A DNA stretch of 7,805 nucleotides from Ilumatobacteraceae bacterium (GTDB lineage: Bacteria; Actinomycetota; Acidimicrobiia; Acidimicrobiales; Ilumatobacteraceae), in assembly GCA_016650435.1 (NCBI GenBank), contig JAENVT010000230.1:1-7805 (forward strand). Direction: 5' to 3'. Positions 1 to 6,588 of the stretch are shown here, in pieces. Made by a program: the position numbers and the translations under genes. The notes beneath the pieces are model-generated. The model did not search any database. It was given only the letters and a program-made list of their open reading frames with translations, and had not been told where the DNA came from. The first letter of the stretch is position 1. Each line of letters opens with the position of its first letter.

Positions 1-1
1 A

Positions 2-241
2 GTCACACCTGAAGGTCTCTTTCACACCACCCGCGAGCGTCCGGAAGGTTGGTGGGATGGCGACCTCGGCCAGATCTATCGGCCGAAGTACTTCGTCGGT
101 GGGATCGCCGTCCACGGTATGACCAGCGTGCCCAACCATCCGGCGTCACATGGTTGCGTTCGTCTCAGCACGGCAGCGATGGACTTCATCTGGGATCAAA
201 ACCTGATGCCGTTGCACATCGTCGTGTGGGTGCACAGCTAG
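2..241 (+). CDS. L,D-transpeptidase (YkuD domain), C-terminal fragment
   Basis: This is the 3' end of a gene that begins left of the window; 79 residues and a TAG stop are visible. L,D-transpeptidases make 3-3 cross-links in peptidoglycan outside the membrane, using a catalytic cysteine. The fragment shows the end of the YkuD catalytic domain: a TPEGLF stretch (residues 2-7 of the fragment), an HG pair (His38) and the hallmark SHGCVRLS (49-56) with catalytic Cys52. The protein ends about 27 residues after that cysteine, which is normal for the family. Any signal peptide or other N-terminal domain lies outside the window. It converges on the next gene with 6 bases between the stop codons. The assignment is firm; the exact subfamily cannot be told from this piece. 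Confidence 0.93.
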   Translation, partial: VTPEGLFHTTRERPEGWWDGDLGQIYRPKYFVGGIAVHGMTSVPNHPASHGCVRLSTAAMDFIWDQNLMPLHIVVWVHS

Positions 242-247
242 GGAACT

Positions 248-1021
248 TCAACCAACCAATTGGCGAAGCTGGCGATCGAGCTCGACGATCGATGTCGGAA
301 TCTCGTCGTTCCATACGACCAGTTCGACCGAGCGGGTGACGGGGGCAGCCTGCAGGGCTTCGGTCAGCGCCTCGGTCGAACGTCGTGTGGTATCCGACTT
401 GCTGGCCAGCACGATCACCCGACTGCGATGACGGATGATCGTCTCACCGGAGTGAAAGATGTCGCCGACGACGCCTGCCGTGGTGATCATCACTGCGTCG
501 CGTTCGAATGGGGCCAGGTCATCGGTGCTGGCATTGACGACCACGAAGCAATAGGCGTCGTTCGGTGCAATGCCGAATGCCCGGCAGTGCTGGTAGATCT
601 CCTTCAGGCGAAGCCGTAGAACTGTTGGTGTGCCGACACCGGTGACGGCGTCGGTGCACACACCGGAATGCCCGCCGCGCACATATCGCTCGGCCCAGCC
701 CTCGGCGAACGCGGCCAACGACTCGAACGAGCGCAATTCAGTTCGCCGCGACCCCTTGGTCAGGGCCGACAGCGCGTACAGCCAGTTGTTGAGTTGCTCG
801 AGCTGCCAACCGAGATCTCCAAGGGTGTTGCCCAATCGGCGCAATGAGCCGCGCAGTCCGCGCCGGCGAGTACGAAGAGTGTCGACAACTTCAGTGGCAG
901 CGTCAATGATGCTCAGATCCAGCTGCTGTCCGCCGTCCGGCACGATCAGCGAAAGCCAGTCTTCGAGGACGTTCTGCCAATCGTTATCGATGCCGTAGAA
1001 GAATCCCCGATTACGTCCCAT
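248..1021 (-). CDS. Degenerate GGDEF-domain protein, probably catalytically inactive
   Basis: The product is 257 residues with no signal peptide or membrane segment. Residues 1-110 are mostly helical, with an Arg-rich stretch (50-62) and a hydrophobic segment around 70-88. Residues 116-230 resemble a diguanylate cyclase GGDEF fold. D124-AVTGVGT matches the DxLTGLxNR entry motif and is followed by a helix with RLRL. FVVVNASTDD (159-168) sits where the first metal-binding strand lies, and the helix before IIRHRSRVIVL (195-205) sits where the catalytic hairpin should be. The GGDEF signature itself is absent, replaced by HRSR, so cyclic-di-GMP synthesis is unlikely. A regulatory or GTP/c-di-GMP-sensing role is possible but unproven. 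The start is the ATG at 1019-1021, 35 bases after the stop of the MBL-Rieske gene, so the two may be co-transcribed. No clear Shine-Dalgarno is seen. The domain call rests on pattern similarity only. Confidence 0.72.
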   Translation of the reverse strand: MGRNRGFFYGIDNDWQNVLEDWLSLIVPDGGQQLDLSIIDAATEVVDTLRTRRRGLRGSLRRLGNTLGDLGWQLEQLNNWLYALSALTKGSRRTELRSFESLAAFAEGWAERYVRGGHSGVCTDAVTGVGTPTVLRLRLKEIYQHCRAFGIAPNDAYCFVVVNASTDDLAPFERDAVMITTAGVVGDIFHSGETIIRHRSRVIVLASKSDTTRRSTEALTEALQAAPVTRSVELVVWNDEIPTSIVELDRQLRQLVG

Positions 1022-1023
1022 GA

Positions 1024-1034
1024 CCGATTATCGG
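1024..1034. promoter_or_regulatory. Short perfect inverted repeat upstream of the GGDEF-like gene
   Basis: CCGAT-T-ATCGG is a perfect 5+1+5 palindrome ending 3 bases before the ATG of the GGDEF-like gene. On the minus strand it contains GATAAT, five bases before the ATG, which could serve as a -10 box for a (near) leaderless transcript. It may be an operator, a promoter element or chance; a match this short is weak evidence. Confidence 0.25.
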
Positions 1035-1056
1035 CTGACGAGTGGCCGTCCTTGAG

Positions 1057-2610
1057 TCAGTTTTCTGCCCGACGGATTCGTAGCCGGCGATCGTCGGCGG
1101 TGAAGCAGCGACCGGTCTCGAGATCGAATCGCCAGCCGTGCAGCGTGCAGACCAGCGTGCCATCTTCGATCTCGCCGAAAACGCTGAGATCGGCCTGGCG
1201 GTGCGGGCACAGCCGCTCGACGATGTAGTCGCCGATCCGTATCTCGCCGGCCAAATCGCTGCGCAACGGATCGAGCCGGCGCCTGGCCTCTGACTCGGCG
1301 CGGCGCATCCGCTCGGGCGACAGCGACTTGAAGAAGTTGTAGAGGTATTCGTTGAACGGGCCGGCGCGCCACGCCCGAAACCGCAATGACAGGAACAAGG
1401 CGTTGCTCCAGTCGACGGAGCGCTGCGCGACGACGGTCTCGATCAGCTCGCGCTGAATGTCGAATCGAAAGGCGTGTTGCTCGCCGGCGAACTCGCGCAC
1501 CTGGCCGTTGGGAAAATCGATGATCAACACGAGATCGCCGGCGTGCAGCACGCAGCGATCGCCGATGCCGGTCCGCAACGCCGGGGCCATCGCCATCAGC
1601 GGCTCCCACCATGCTCGCAACGTGCCGACCAGATCGGTGCTCGGTGGATTCCAACTTCGGTGCATGTCGGTAAGCCATGGCATCCAGTCGGCTTGGTACT
1701 GGTGGAGGTATTCGTTCTTGTCGTCGAAGATCGCCTCCACGGCAGCATCGGAGATCGGATGCGTCACGGCGATCGAGTCCGTGGTGAAGTCGATCGTCGT
1801 GCCGGGGATGGCCAGCACACCGCGATGCCCGGCTGCCGCGAGGCGGTTCATGAAGCTGCGCTGATCGGGGAAGATGCTCAGCTCGTCGCCGGTGATCACG
1901 TTGAGGCGGAACAGCTCGGGATCGAGAAACGCCGGCGGACCCGCGCTCGGTACAACCGACGTCGCCCCGATTGCCTTGACGTATCGCATCGCTCTGGCGA
2001 ATTGACTGGCAACCTTGGCATCGACCAGTTCGCGCATGCGTTGCAACGGTTCGTCGTAGACCATCGGGTACCAAATGGCTCCGCTGAATTGCAGCCAGTG
2101 CAGATCGATTGGTCCGTGGGCGCGCAGCGCGTCGAGGTCGTCGGTACGGCAATCGTTCTGATTCAGCAGCCGACCAGTGCCGTCGCTGACGACCAGTGCG
2201 GAGTCGCCGCCCGGGCCGTCGGTGATGCTGGTCTCGACATGAATGGCGATTCGCAGATCGGGACCGAGTGCCAACTCCTCACCATCGGTGGTGCGGATGA
2301 TGGTGTCGAAGCCGAGGGCGCGGATCCGGCGCTCCAACTCCCGCGTCGGATATCCGGGCACGAGCACGGTCGTGCTGCGGTCGACGTGATCGGCAAGCCA
2401 CGGTTCGTCGAGGTGATCGGCGTGCAGATGTGAGATGTACAAGTAGGTCGGATGCTCGATCCGTTGCATCAGCTCTTCCGACAACTGATCGTTGCGCGGG
2501 AACACGAACCACGATCCGAAGAATGCGGGAACGAACCATGGATCGCACAGGATCGACCCGTCGACAGTCTCGATCAAGATGCCGGCGTGGCCGATCGATG
2601 TAGCGCGCAT
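1057..2610 (-). CDS. Metallo-beta-lactamase-fold hydrolase fused to a C-terminal Rieske [2Fe-2S] domain
   Basis: The product is 517 residues and cytoplasmic (no signal peptide). It opens with SIGHAGILIET, a usual first strand of UlaG/NAPE-PLD-like MBL proteins, which supports the ATG at 2608-2610. The metal motif HLHADH is at 61-66. Further candidate ligands are His124, Asp153 (in NQND) and His171. FSGAIWYP (175-182) recalls CMP-N-acetylneuraminate hydroxylase (CMAH) relatives. The C-terminus holds a full Rieske motif: C468-P-H470, 17 residues, C488-TL-H491-GW, all four cluster ligands present. CMAH also pairs these folds, but with the Rieske domain N-terminal; here the order is reversed. The substrate is unknown; a redox or oxygenase reaction with electrons passing through the Rieske cluster is possible. 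No ferredoxin or reductase gene lies nearby. The GGDEF-like gene follows after 35 bases. Domain calls are firm, function is open. Confidence 0.88.
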   Translation of the reverse strand: MRATSIGHAGILIETVDGSILCDPWFVPAFFGSWFVFPRNDQLSEELMQRIEHPTYLYISHLHADHLDEPWLADHVDRSTTVLVPGYPTRELERRIRALGFDTIIRTTDGEELALGPDLRIAIHVETSITDGPGGDSALVVSDGTGRLLNQNDCRTDDLDALRAHGPIDLHWLQFSGAIWYPMVYDEPLQRMRELVDAKVASQFARAMRYVKAIGATSVVPSAGPPAFLDPELFRLNVITGDELSIFPDQRSFMNRLAAAGHRGVLAIPGTTIDFTTDSIAVTHPISDAAVEAIFDDKNEYLHQYQADWMPWLTDMHRSWNPPSTDLVGTLRAWWEPLMAMAPALRTGIGDRCVLHAGDLVLIIDFPNGQVREFAGEQHAFRFDIQRELIETVVAQRSVDWSNALFLSLRFRAWRAGPFNEYLYNFFKSLSPERMRRAESEARRRLDPLRSDLAGEIRIGDYIVERLCPHRQADLSVFGEIEDGTLVCTLHGWRFDLETGRCFTADDRRLRIRRAEN

Positions 2611-2618
2611 TCGAATCG

Positions 2619-2624
2619 AGGCTA
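2619..2624 (-). promoter_or_regulatory. Candidate -10 box (TAGCCT) for a leaderless MBL-Rieske transcript
   Basis: On the minus strand TAGCCT matches the actinobacterial TANNNT -10 consensus and ends 8 bases before the ATG of the MBL-Rieske gene, the distance that places the transcription start at or near the A of ATG. No Shine-Dalgarno is visible before this ATG, which agrees with leaderless translation. No good TTGACA-like -35 is seen. The 91-base gap it sits in (2611-2701) holds nothing else that I recognise. Confidence 0.4.
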
Positions 2625-2701
2625 GTGAGCGTTGCTGACGATCGGGCTTCGCCGTCGCGTCAGTGGCGCGGTGAAGTCTGTCGCAACCGAGGAAGTATCA
2701 G

Positions 2702-3343
2702 TCAGGCGACAGGCGGGTCGGTGAACTGCTGACCCGAGCGAGAAACATGCTCGGTCCAGGTACTGCCATCCCAGTACCGCAGTTCGAAGCGACCTGCCGG
2801 GTCGGCATACCAACCTGCGGGAACTGCCGGGGCGGCAGCGGGTTCGGGTGTTGCTGCTGCCGGTGCCGGTGAAGCTGCCGTCGGCGCGGCGGGTTCGTAG
2901 CTGGGGGTTGCCGCCGGTTGGTAGCTGGCCCCCGGCTGGACGGTCACTGCAGGCTGCGTCTCGGTGGGCTCAGGACTCGATGCCGAAGGTGTCGACGGCG
3001 TCGCCGGCTCGGGGGCGATTGCCCACCCCGATGGCTCGCTGACAGCCTCTGGCTCCGGATCTGGCTTCGGTTCGGGATCGGGCTCGTTTGCTGGCTCTGT
3101 TTCGGCGGGCAGTACGAGCGACGAAGCCTCTTCCTCGGTGGTCGGCATGGCCGGCTCGCTGGTCTCGGTCGGCTTCGGCGACTCGTCGGTGCCGGTCTTT
3201 TCGCGAGATACGAACGCCGTGACGTCGCCACCCGTGGGGACAATGGCAACGACCGACCAGCCGTCCGCAGCCTTGGCGGTGAGCTTGGTGGCGAGAGCCG
3301 AGGGATCGTAGGACGAGGCGCTGATCGATTCGAATTCCTGCAT
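2702..3343 (-). CDS. DUF2510-domain protein with long Pro/Ala/Glu-rich linker
   Basis: The product is 213 residues in three parts. Residues 1-48 form a small folded region (ATKLTAKAADGWSVVAIV) that resembles DUF4177-like domains, in which a Gly-Trp pair precedes a beta strand. Residues 50-174 are low complexity and probably disordered, with acidic PDPEP-type repeats (88-98) followed by Pro/Ala-rich sequence. Residues 175-211 match DUF2510: AGWYADPAG, then RYWDGSTWTEHV. DUF2510 is a short tryptophan-rich motif found mainly in actinobacteria, often at the end of membrane or secreted proteins; its function is unknown. This protein has no signal peptide or membrane segment. The start is the ATG at 3341-3343, with no Shine-Dalgarno but a suitably placed -10 box. 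It lies 80 bases downstream of the ABC operon end and probably has its own promoter. The DUF2510 call is firm; the N-terminal call is tentative. Confidence 0.86.
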   Translation of the reverse strand: MQEFESISASSYDPSALATKLTAKAADGWSVVAIVPTGGDVTAFVSREKTGTDESPKPTETSEPAMPTTEEEASSLVLPAETEPANEPDPEPKPDPEPEAVSEPSGWAIAPEPATPSTPSASSPEPTETQPAVTVQPGASYQPAATPSYEPAAPTAASPAPAAATPEPAAAPAVPAGWYADPAGRFELRYWDGSTWTEHVSRSGQQFTDPPVA

Positions 3344-3351
3344 GGACCGAG

Positions 3352-3357
3352 AGCGTA
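3352..3357 (-). promoter_or_regulatory. Candidate -10 box (TACGCT) for a leaderless DUF2510 transcript
   Basis: TACGCT on the minus strand fits TANNNT and ends 8 bases before the ATG of the DUF2510 gene, the same spacing as the box before the MBL-Rieske gene. No Shine-Dalgarno lies between it and the ATG, and no convincing -35 is visible. The rest of the 3344-3423 gap shows only a weak GCGA/TCGC 4-bp hairpin without a T run, so no terminator for the upstream operon can be claimed. Confidence 0.4.
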
Positions 3358-3423
3358 GTGTCCGCGATGGCAGTTGCGATCACACCGGGTCAGAGGTTGG
3401 TGGCGACTTTTCGCAGGTCCGGG

Positions 3424-4101
3424 TCACTGCGGCAATACGAGAGCGTGCACGTCGGTATCGGCAGGCGCCCCGTCGTAGACCAATGCCCCGTCGCGCAATG
3501 CCAACAGCCGGCTGACCTGTTTGACGAAGCTCAATTCATGCGTGGCGATCACCAGGGTTGCACCGCGTTGCGATACGTCGTCGAACAACCGCAGGAGCGC
3601 CTGTTTGCCGGGTTCGTCGAGACCGACAAACGGTTCGTCGACAAGCATCAACGTGAACGGTCGGATGAATGCCAAGGTGATTGCCGCCTTTTGGCGCAGC
3701 CCGCGGCTGAACGTCGTCGGGATGTCGTCGCGGCGCGGTGTGAGGCCGATCTGCTCGAGAAGCTCCTCGGCGTGTTCCTGCCAGTTGATGACGCCATGCA
3801 GTCGAGCGACGAATTCGAGGTGCTCCCACAACGACAGATCGTCGTAGAACGTCGGCGTGTCGCTGAGCCACGACAGCATTCGACGGGCCATTTGTGAGCC
3901 CGCGTCATGTCGACCGATCTTGACGCTGCCATCGGTGGGTTCGAGCAGGCCGGCGGCCATCTTCATCAGCGTCGTCTTGCCACTTCCGTTGTGGCCGACG
4001 AGGGCAACCTTTGCACCGGAATCGATGTTCAGAGTCACTGGCTCCAGTGCGGGTCGCTCGCCATAGGATTTGGTCAGTTGGCGAGTCGCCAGTTCGGTCA
4101 T
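3424..4101 (-). CDS. ABC transporter ATP-binding protein
   Basis: The product is a 225-residue single nucleotide-binding domain, which would power the membrane protein encoded just upstream. Visible motifs are Walker A GHNGSGKTT (36-44), a signature loop FSRGLRQK (131-138), Walker B LMLVDEP (151-157) with Glu156 as the likely catalytic base, D-loop GLDE (160-163) and H-loop His188 in ATHEL. The SRGLRQK form in place of LSGGQ is common in ABC-2-type exporters of the CcmA/NatA group. Length is that of a minimal NBD. The ATG at 4099-4101 overlaps the permease stop as ATGA and has GGAG 9 bases upstream. The same frame stays open upstream to 5079, but that part is antiparallel-looking Arg-rich noise within the permease gene. 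The gene is last in the larC operon. Substrate and direction are not shown by the sequence; export is likely. Confidence 0.93.
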   Translation of the reverse strand: MTELATRQLTKSYGERPALEPVTLNIDSGAKVALVGHNGSGKTTLMKMAAGLLEPTDGSVKIGRHDAGSQMARRMLSWLSDTPTFYDDLSLWEHLEFVARLHGVINWQEHAEELLEQIGLTPRRDDIPTTFSRGLRQKAAITLAFIRPFTLMLVDEPFVGLDEPGKQALLRLFDDVSQRGATLVIATHELSFVKQVSRLLALRDGALVYDGAPADTDVHALVLPQ

Positions 4102-5771
4102 GCCGGTGTGCTCCGCTGTTGCTTGGTGTAGGACTGTCCTTCGGACATGAACTGCCTGAACTTGCGACGCCATTGATCCCGTTTCCGCACCCAGTAGCTG
4201 ATCAAGAACGTCAACAGCAATGCGCCGATCGCGCCGCGTAGGGCGGCGCCGGTGGTCGACGTGCCCAGTTGTTCGGCGCGGCGAACCAGCAGGACCGTGG
4301 CGGCGGCGAGCGCACTGACCAGGATCGGCAGGCCGACCCGCATCGCACTGGATATTCCGGCCATCTCTGGTGGGACGAAGGCTTGGGCTGTGCTCTTGGT
4401 GGGATCGGGGGCATCGCGCACGATGCTGACAACTCCGCCTGCGGCGCCGGCCAGGATCGTGGGCAGCGCCAGGATTGCTGCGGGCGCGATCGCACGCGAT
4501 GTACCGAGGACCGCGACCGCGGCTGCAGCGGCGACAGCCGCGAAAGGGACAAGAGCGATCGCCGGTGCGAGCAGATGGCGAACCAGAAGCTCCCCGCGTT
4601 CGATCGGCAAGCTGTCGGTGCGATCGGGCTGATCGACTTCCTGCGACAACGGCTCCATCACTTCGAGACCAAGCACGAACAGCATCAACGCCGTGCCGAT
4701 GATCGCCGGGGTCGTGCCGCGAATGGCCATCGCCTGAAACACACCGGCCATTGCCGCAAACACGATCATGCGTACAAGGCGGGTCGCGGGGAAACGAGCG
4801 ACGCTGGCGATGCCTCTGCGCGGGATCGGATGGCTGATCCAGCGTGGAACCCTGATCCATGGCGTGCCCCGCGTCTGCTCTTGATTGAGTTGCCGGCGCA
4901 GCAGGATGACGGTTCGCAGGTCCTGCATGGTGACGGCGAAGCGCAGCTGTGCGACCAGGCTGCTGCGTCGGGCGAGGGCGTCGAGCGACGTCTGTTGCAA
5001 CATGCTGATTCCGACGAGCAAGACGATGACGGCGACTAGTGGTGCAGCCAGATCGATGGGGTGTTGACGCCAACCCCACATGGCCAAGCTCCCGTCAGCG
5101 TTCGCCGGGCCGGGTATGTGCCACGCCAGCGCAGCGCCCTGCCAGGCGACGCCGGCAAAGCCGAGTGACGTGGCGATCCACAGCGGCAGCCGGATCGCGT
5201 GGGCGATGAGGGCGGTGCCCGCCCACAACAGCGCGGTGGATATCCCGAAGGCCGCGCCGCTGGCAGCCCAGCCGACCGGGGTGCCGGGAAGTCGACGGCC
5301 CGCCAACTGTCCGACGATGGCACCGAAGGCGGCGCCCATCGACGCCGCGCTGCGGGCTCGCTGGGTGACCGGGCGCAACAGAGCGCGCATTCGGTCGACG
5401 GGGGACAGCATCACGAAAGCGACGTCGGGCGCTTCGAGTGCCAGCGGGCCGCCTTGGGCTCCGCTGCGCAACGCGGCCAGGAATGCCAACACCGTGATCA
5501 TTCCGATCAGTGCCGGTCCGTTCTTGGCGATGTTGGCCACAGCGTGAGGAGACGCGTCGGTGTCGCTGATCGAACTGCTGATCCACAGCACCGTGCCACC
5601 GCCGAATAGGGCGACGAGATAGACACGGTACGCGGCGTCGAACCATTCGATGTCGCCGAGGCGACGGCGTTTGCGGCGCCGGCGCAGGTCGTAGAGAACG
5701 TCGAGTCCTTCTTCAGTCATCGGGTGGGCAGGCTCGACGGGTTGGGCCGGTTGGGCAAGAGGGTCACTCAC
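4098..5771 (-). CDS. Polytopic membrane protein, probable ABC-2-type transporter permease
   Basis: From the GTG at 5771 the product has 557 residues; positions here use that start. A Pro-rich, then strongly basic N-terminus (Arg/Lys run at about 30-38) lies before the first membrane segment at about 49-68. I count roughly 10 to 12 hydrophobic segments, at about 85-102, 145-160, 170-193, 196-217, 241-258, 333-351, 353-372, 398-422, 427-451, 478-497 and 508-526. They fall in two blocks split by a polar cytoplasmic stretch (260-330), so it may be a two-half permease. It resembles large actinobacterial permeases paired with a small ATPase (possibly the DUF6297 group), but I cannot confirm the family. 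The start was chosen because GAGG lies 9 bases upstream; GTG 5786 has no such site and ATG 5720 is a further option. The start overlaps the sulfurtransferase end by 8 bases and the stop overlaps the ATPase start by 4. Substrate unknown. Confidence 0.82.
   Translation of the reverse strand: MSDPLAQPAQPVEPAHPMTEEGLDVLYDLRRRRKRRRLGDIEWFDAAYRVYLVALFGGGTVLWISSSISDTDASPHAVANIAKNGPALIGMITVLAFLAALRSGAQGGPLALEAPDVAFVMLSPVDRMRALLRPVTQRARSAASMGAAFGAIVGQLAGRRLPGTPVGWAASGAAFGISTALLWAGTALIAHAIRLPLWIATSLGFAGVAWQGAALAWHIPGPANADGSLAMWGWRQHPIDLAAPLVAVIVLLVGISMLQQTSLDALARRSSLVAQLRFAVTMQDLRTVILLRRQLNQEQTRGTPWIRVPRWISHPIPRRGIASVARFPATRLVRMIVFAAMAGVFQAMAIRGTTPAIIGTALMLFVLGLEVMEPLSQEVDQPDRTDSLPIERGELLVRHLLAPAIALVPFAAVAAAAAVAVLGTSRAIAPAAILALPTILAGAAGGVVSIVRDAPDPTKSTAQAFVPPEMAGISSAMRVGLPILVSALAAATVLLVRRAEQLGTSTTGAALRGAIGALLLTFLISYWVRKRDQWRRKFRQFMSEGQSYTKQQRSTPA
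4111..4114 (-). promoter_or_regulatory. Ribosome binding site for the ABC ATPase
   Basis: GGAG on the minus strand lies 9 bases before the ATG at 4101, inside the end of the permease gene. It fixes the start of the ATPase and rules out the longer upstream reading. Confidence 0.6.
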
Positions 5772-6588
5772 CGGTTGCGGCCTCACGGTTCGGGTCGGCG
5801 GACCAACCCGACCAGCTGGCCACGTACAGCTTTGGCGCCGCCAGACCGGCTTGTTCCATGGCCAGGACGTTCATGCAGGCGCTGACGCCAGATCCGCAGT
5901 AGGCGACGACTTCATGCTGATCGTCGATTCCGAGACCTTTGTAGTGATCGCGCAGCTCGCCGGCTGATCGGGGTGTGCCGCGACTGTCGAGGACCTCCGA
6001 CCACGGAGCGCTACGCGAGCCAGGTATGTGGCCGGCGCGCTTGTCGATTTGGGTGACCTCGCCGAGGAATCGTTCGTGCGAGCGAGCATCGATCGCCGTG
6101 CCGCCGGCAGCGATGATCTGCTCGACCTCCTCGGCCGACGCCAGGCGATCGGTCGGCCAATCGGTGGCGGTGAACTCGACGGGTGCCGGTGTAGGCGCCG
6201 GGCCCGTTTCGAGCGCGCCGGTCCACGCCTCGAGCCCGCCGGCGAGCACCGCAGCATCGCAGCCGATCATTCGCAACATCACTGCAAAGCGCCCGGCTGT
6301 CAGCCCGCCGGTGTCGTCGTACGCAACCACGAGTGAGTTGTTGGCGATGCCCAGCGAACCCATCGCTGCCGCGAAGCTCGCCGGAGTAGGAAATGGATGA
6401 CGGCCTTCGGTGACGGGCTGATCGTGCCGAGCGAGCTGGTCGTCGAGATCGACCCATACCGCCCCGGTGATATGACCGGCCTCGAATGCCGCACGGCCAT
6501 CGCGGCCGTCGAGGTACCAGCGAACGTCGGCCAGCACGGCTTCGGGGTGCGTGCGAACGAATCCGGAATCGACGAACGGCTGGATCAT
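5764..6588 (-). CDS. Two-domain rhodanese-like sulfurtransferase, 3-mercaptopyruvate type
   Basis: The product is 274 residues and cytoplasmic, the usual length for thiosulfate/3-mercaptopyruvate sulfurtransferases. The N-terminal rhodanese domain (about 5-128) has the structural motif AGHITGAVWVD (37-47) but Asp91 (VAYDDTGG) where a catalytic cysteine would be, so it is inactive as usual. The C-terminal domain (about 145-268) has AGHIPGS (185-191) and the active loop CGSGVSA (231-237) with catalytic Cys231. The CGSGV form is typical of 3-mercaptopyruvate enzymes (SseA-like), whereas thiosulfate enzymes usually carry CRKGV. Cys231 forms a persulfide and passes sulfur to an acceptor. The ATG at 6586-6588 overlaps the larC stop as ATGA, with no clear Shine-Dalgarno, so translation probably depends on larC. 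This suggests, but does not prove, a role in sulfur supply for the nickel-pincer cofactor. Substrate preference is inferred from the loop only. Confidence 0.92.
   Translation of the reverse strand: MIQPFVDSGFVRTHPEAVLADVRWYLDGRDGRAAFEAGHITGAVWVDLDDQLARHDQPVTEGRHPFPTPASFAAAMGSLGIANNSLVVAYDDTGGLTAGRFAVMLRMIGCDAAVLAGGLEAWTGALETGPAPTPAPVEFTATDWPTDRLASAEEVEQIIAAGGTAIDARSHERFLGEVTQIDKRAGHIPGSRSAPWSEVLDSRGTPRSAGELRDHYKGLGIDDQHEVVAYCGSGVSACMNVLAMEQAGLAAPKLYVASWSGWSADPNREAATGE
5781..5785 (-). promoter_or_regulatory. Ribosome binding site deciding the permease start
   Basis: TGAGG on the minus strand lies 9 bases before the GTG at 5771, the same spacing as the site before the ATPase. It lies inside the sulfurtransferase gene. 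It favours GTG 5771 over the in-frame GTG at 5786, which itself overlaps this site. Confidence 0.5.

Noticed and set aside
49..339. Plus-strand 96-residue open frame at the left end
   Set aside because: It overlaps the L,D-transpeptidase fragment in another frame; the SHGCVRLS motif fixes the true frame.
1028..2152. Arg-rich 374-residue minus-strand open frame
   Set aside because: It overlaps the MBL-Rieske gene, which has complete motifs from end to end; the composition is typical of an alternate frame of GC-rich coding DNA.
2645..2676. Inverted repeat (CTTCGCCG...CGGTGAAG) as a terminator after the DUF2510 gene
   Set aside because: On the minus-strand transcript the stem has A-C mismatches and no following U run, so it is too weak to call.
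4269..5039. Plus-strand 256-residue open frame opposite the permease, and similar plus-strand frames at 1474-2433 and 6486-7037
   Set aside because: They are antisense to well-supported genes, show no recognisable domain, and are expected in GC-rich coding DNA.
4102..5079. N-terminal extension of the ABC ATPase frame to give a 551-residue protein
   Set aside because: The extension lies within the permease gene in another frame, is Arg/His-rich without domain character, and the ATPase has its own GGAG and ATGA-coupled ATG at 4101.
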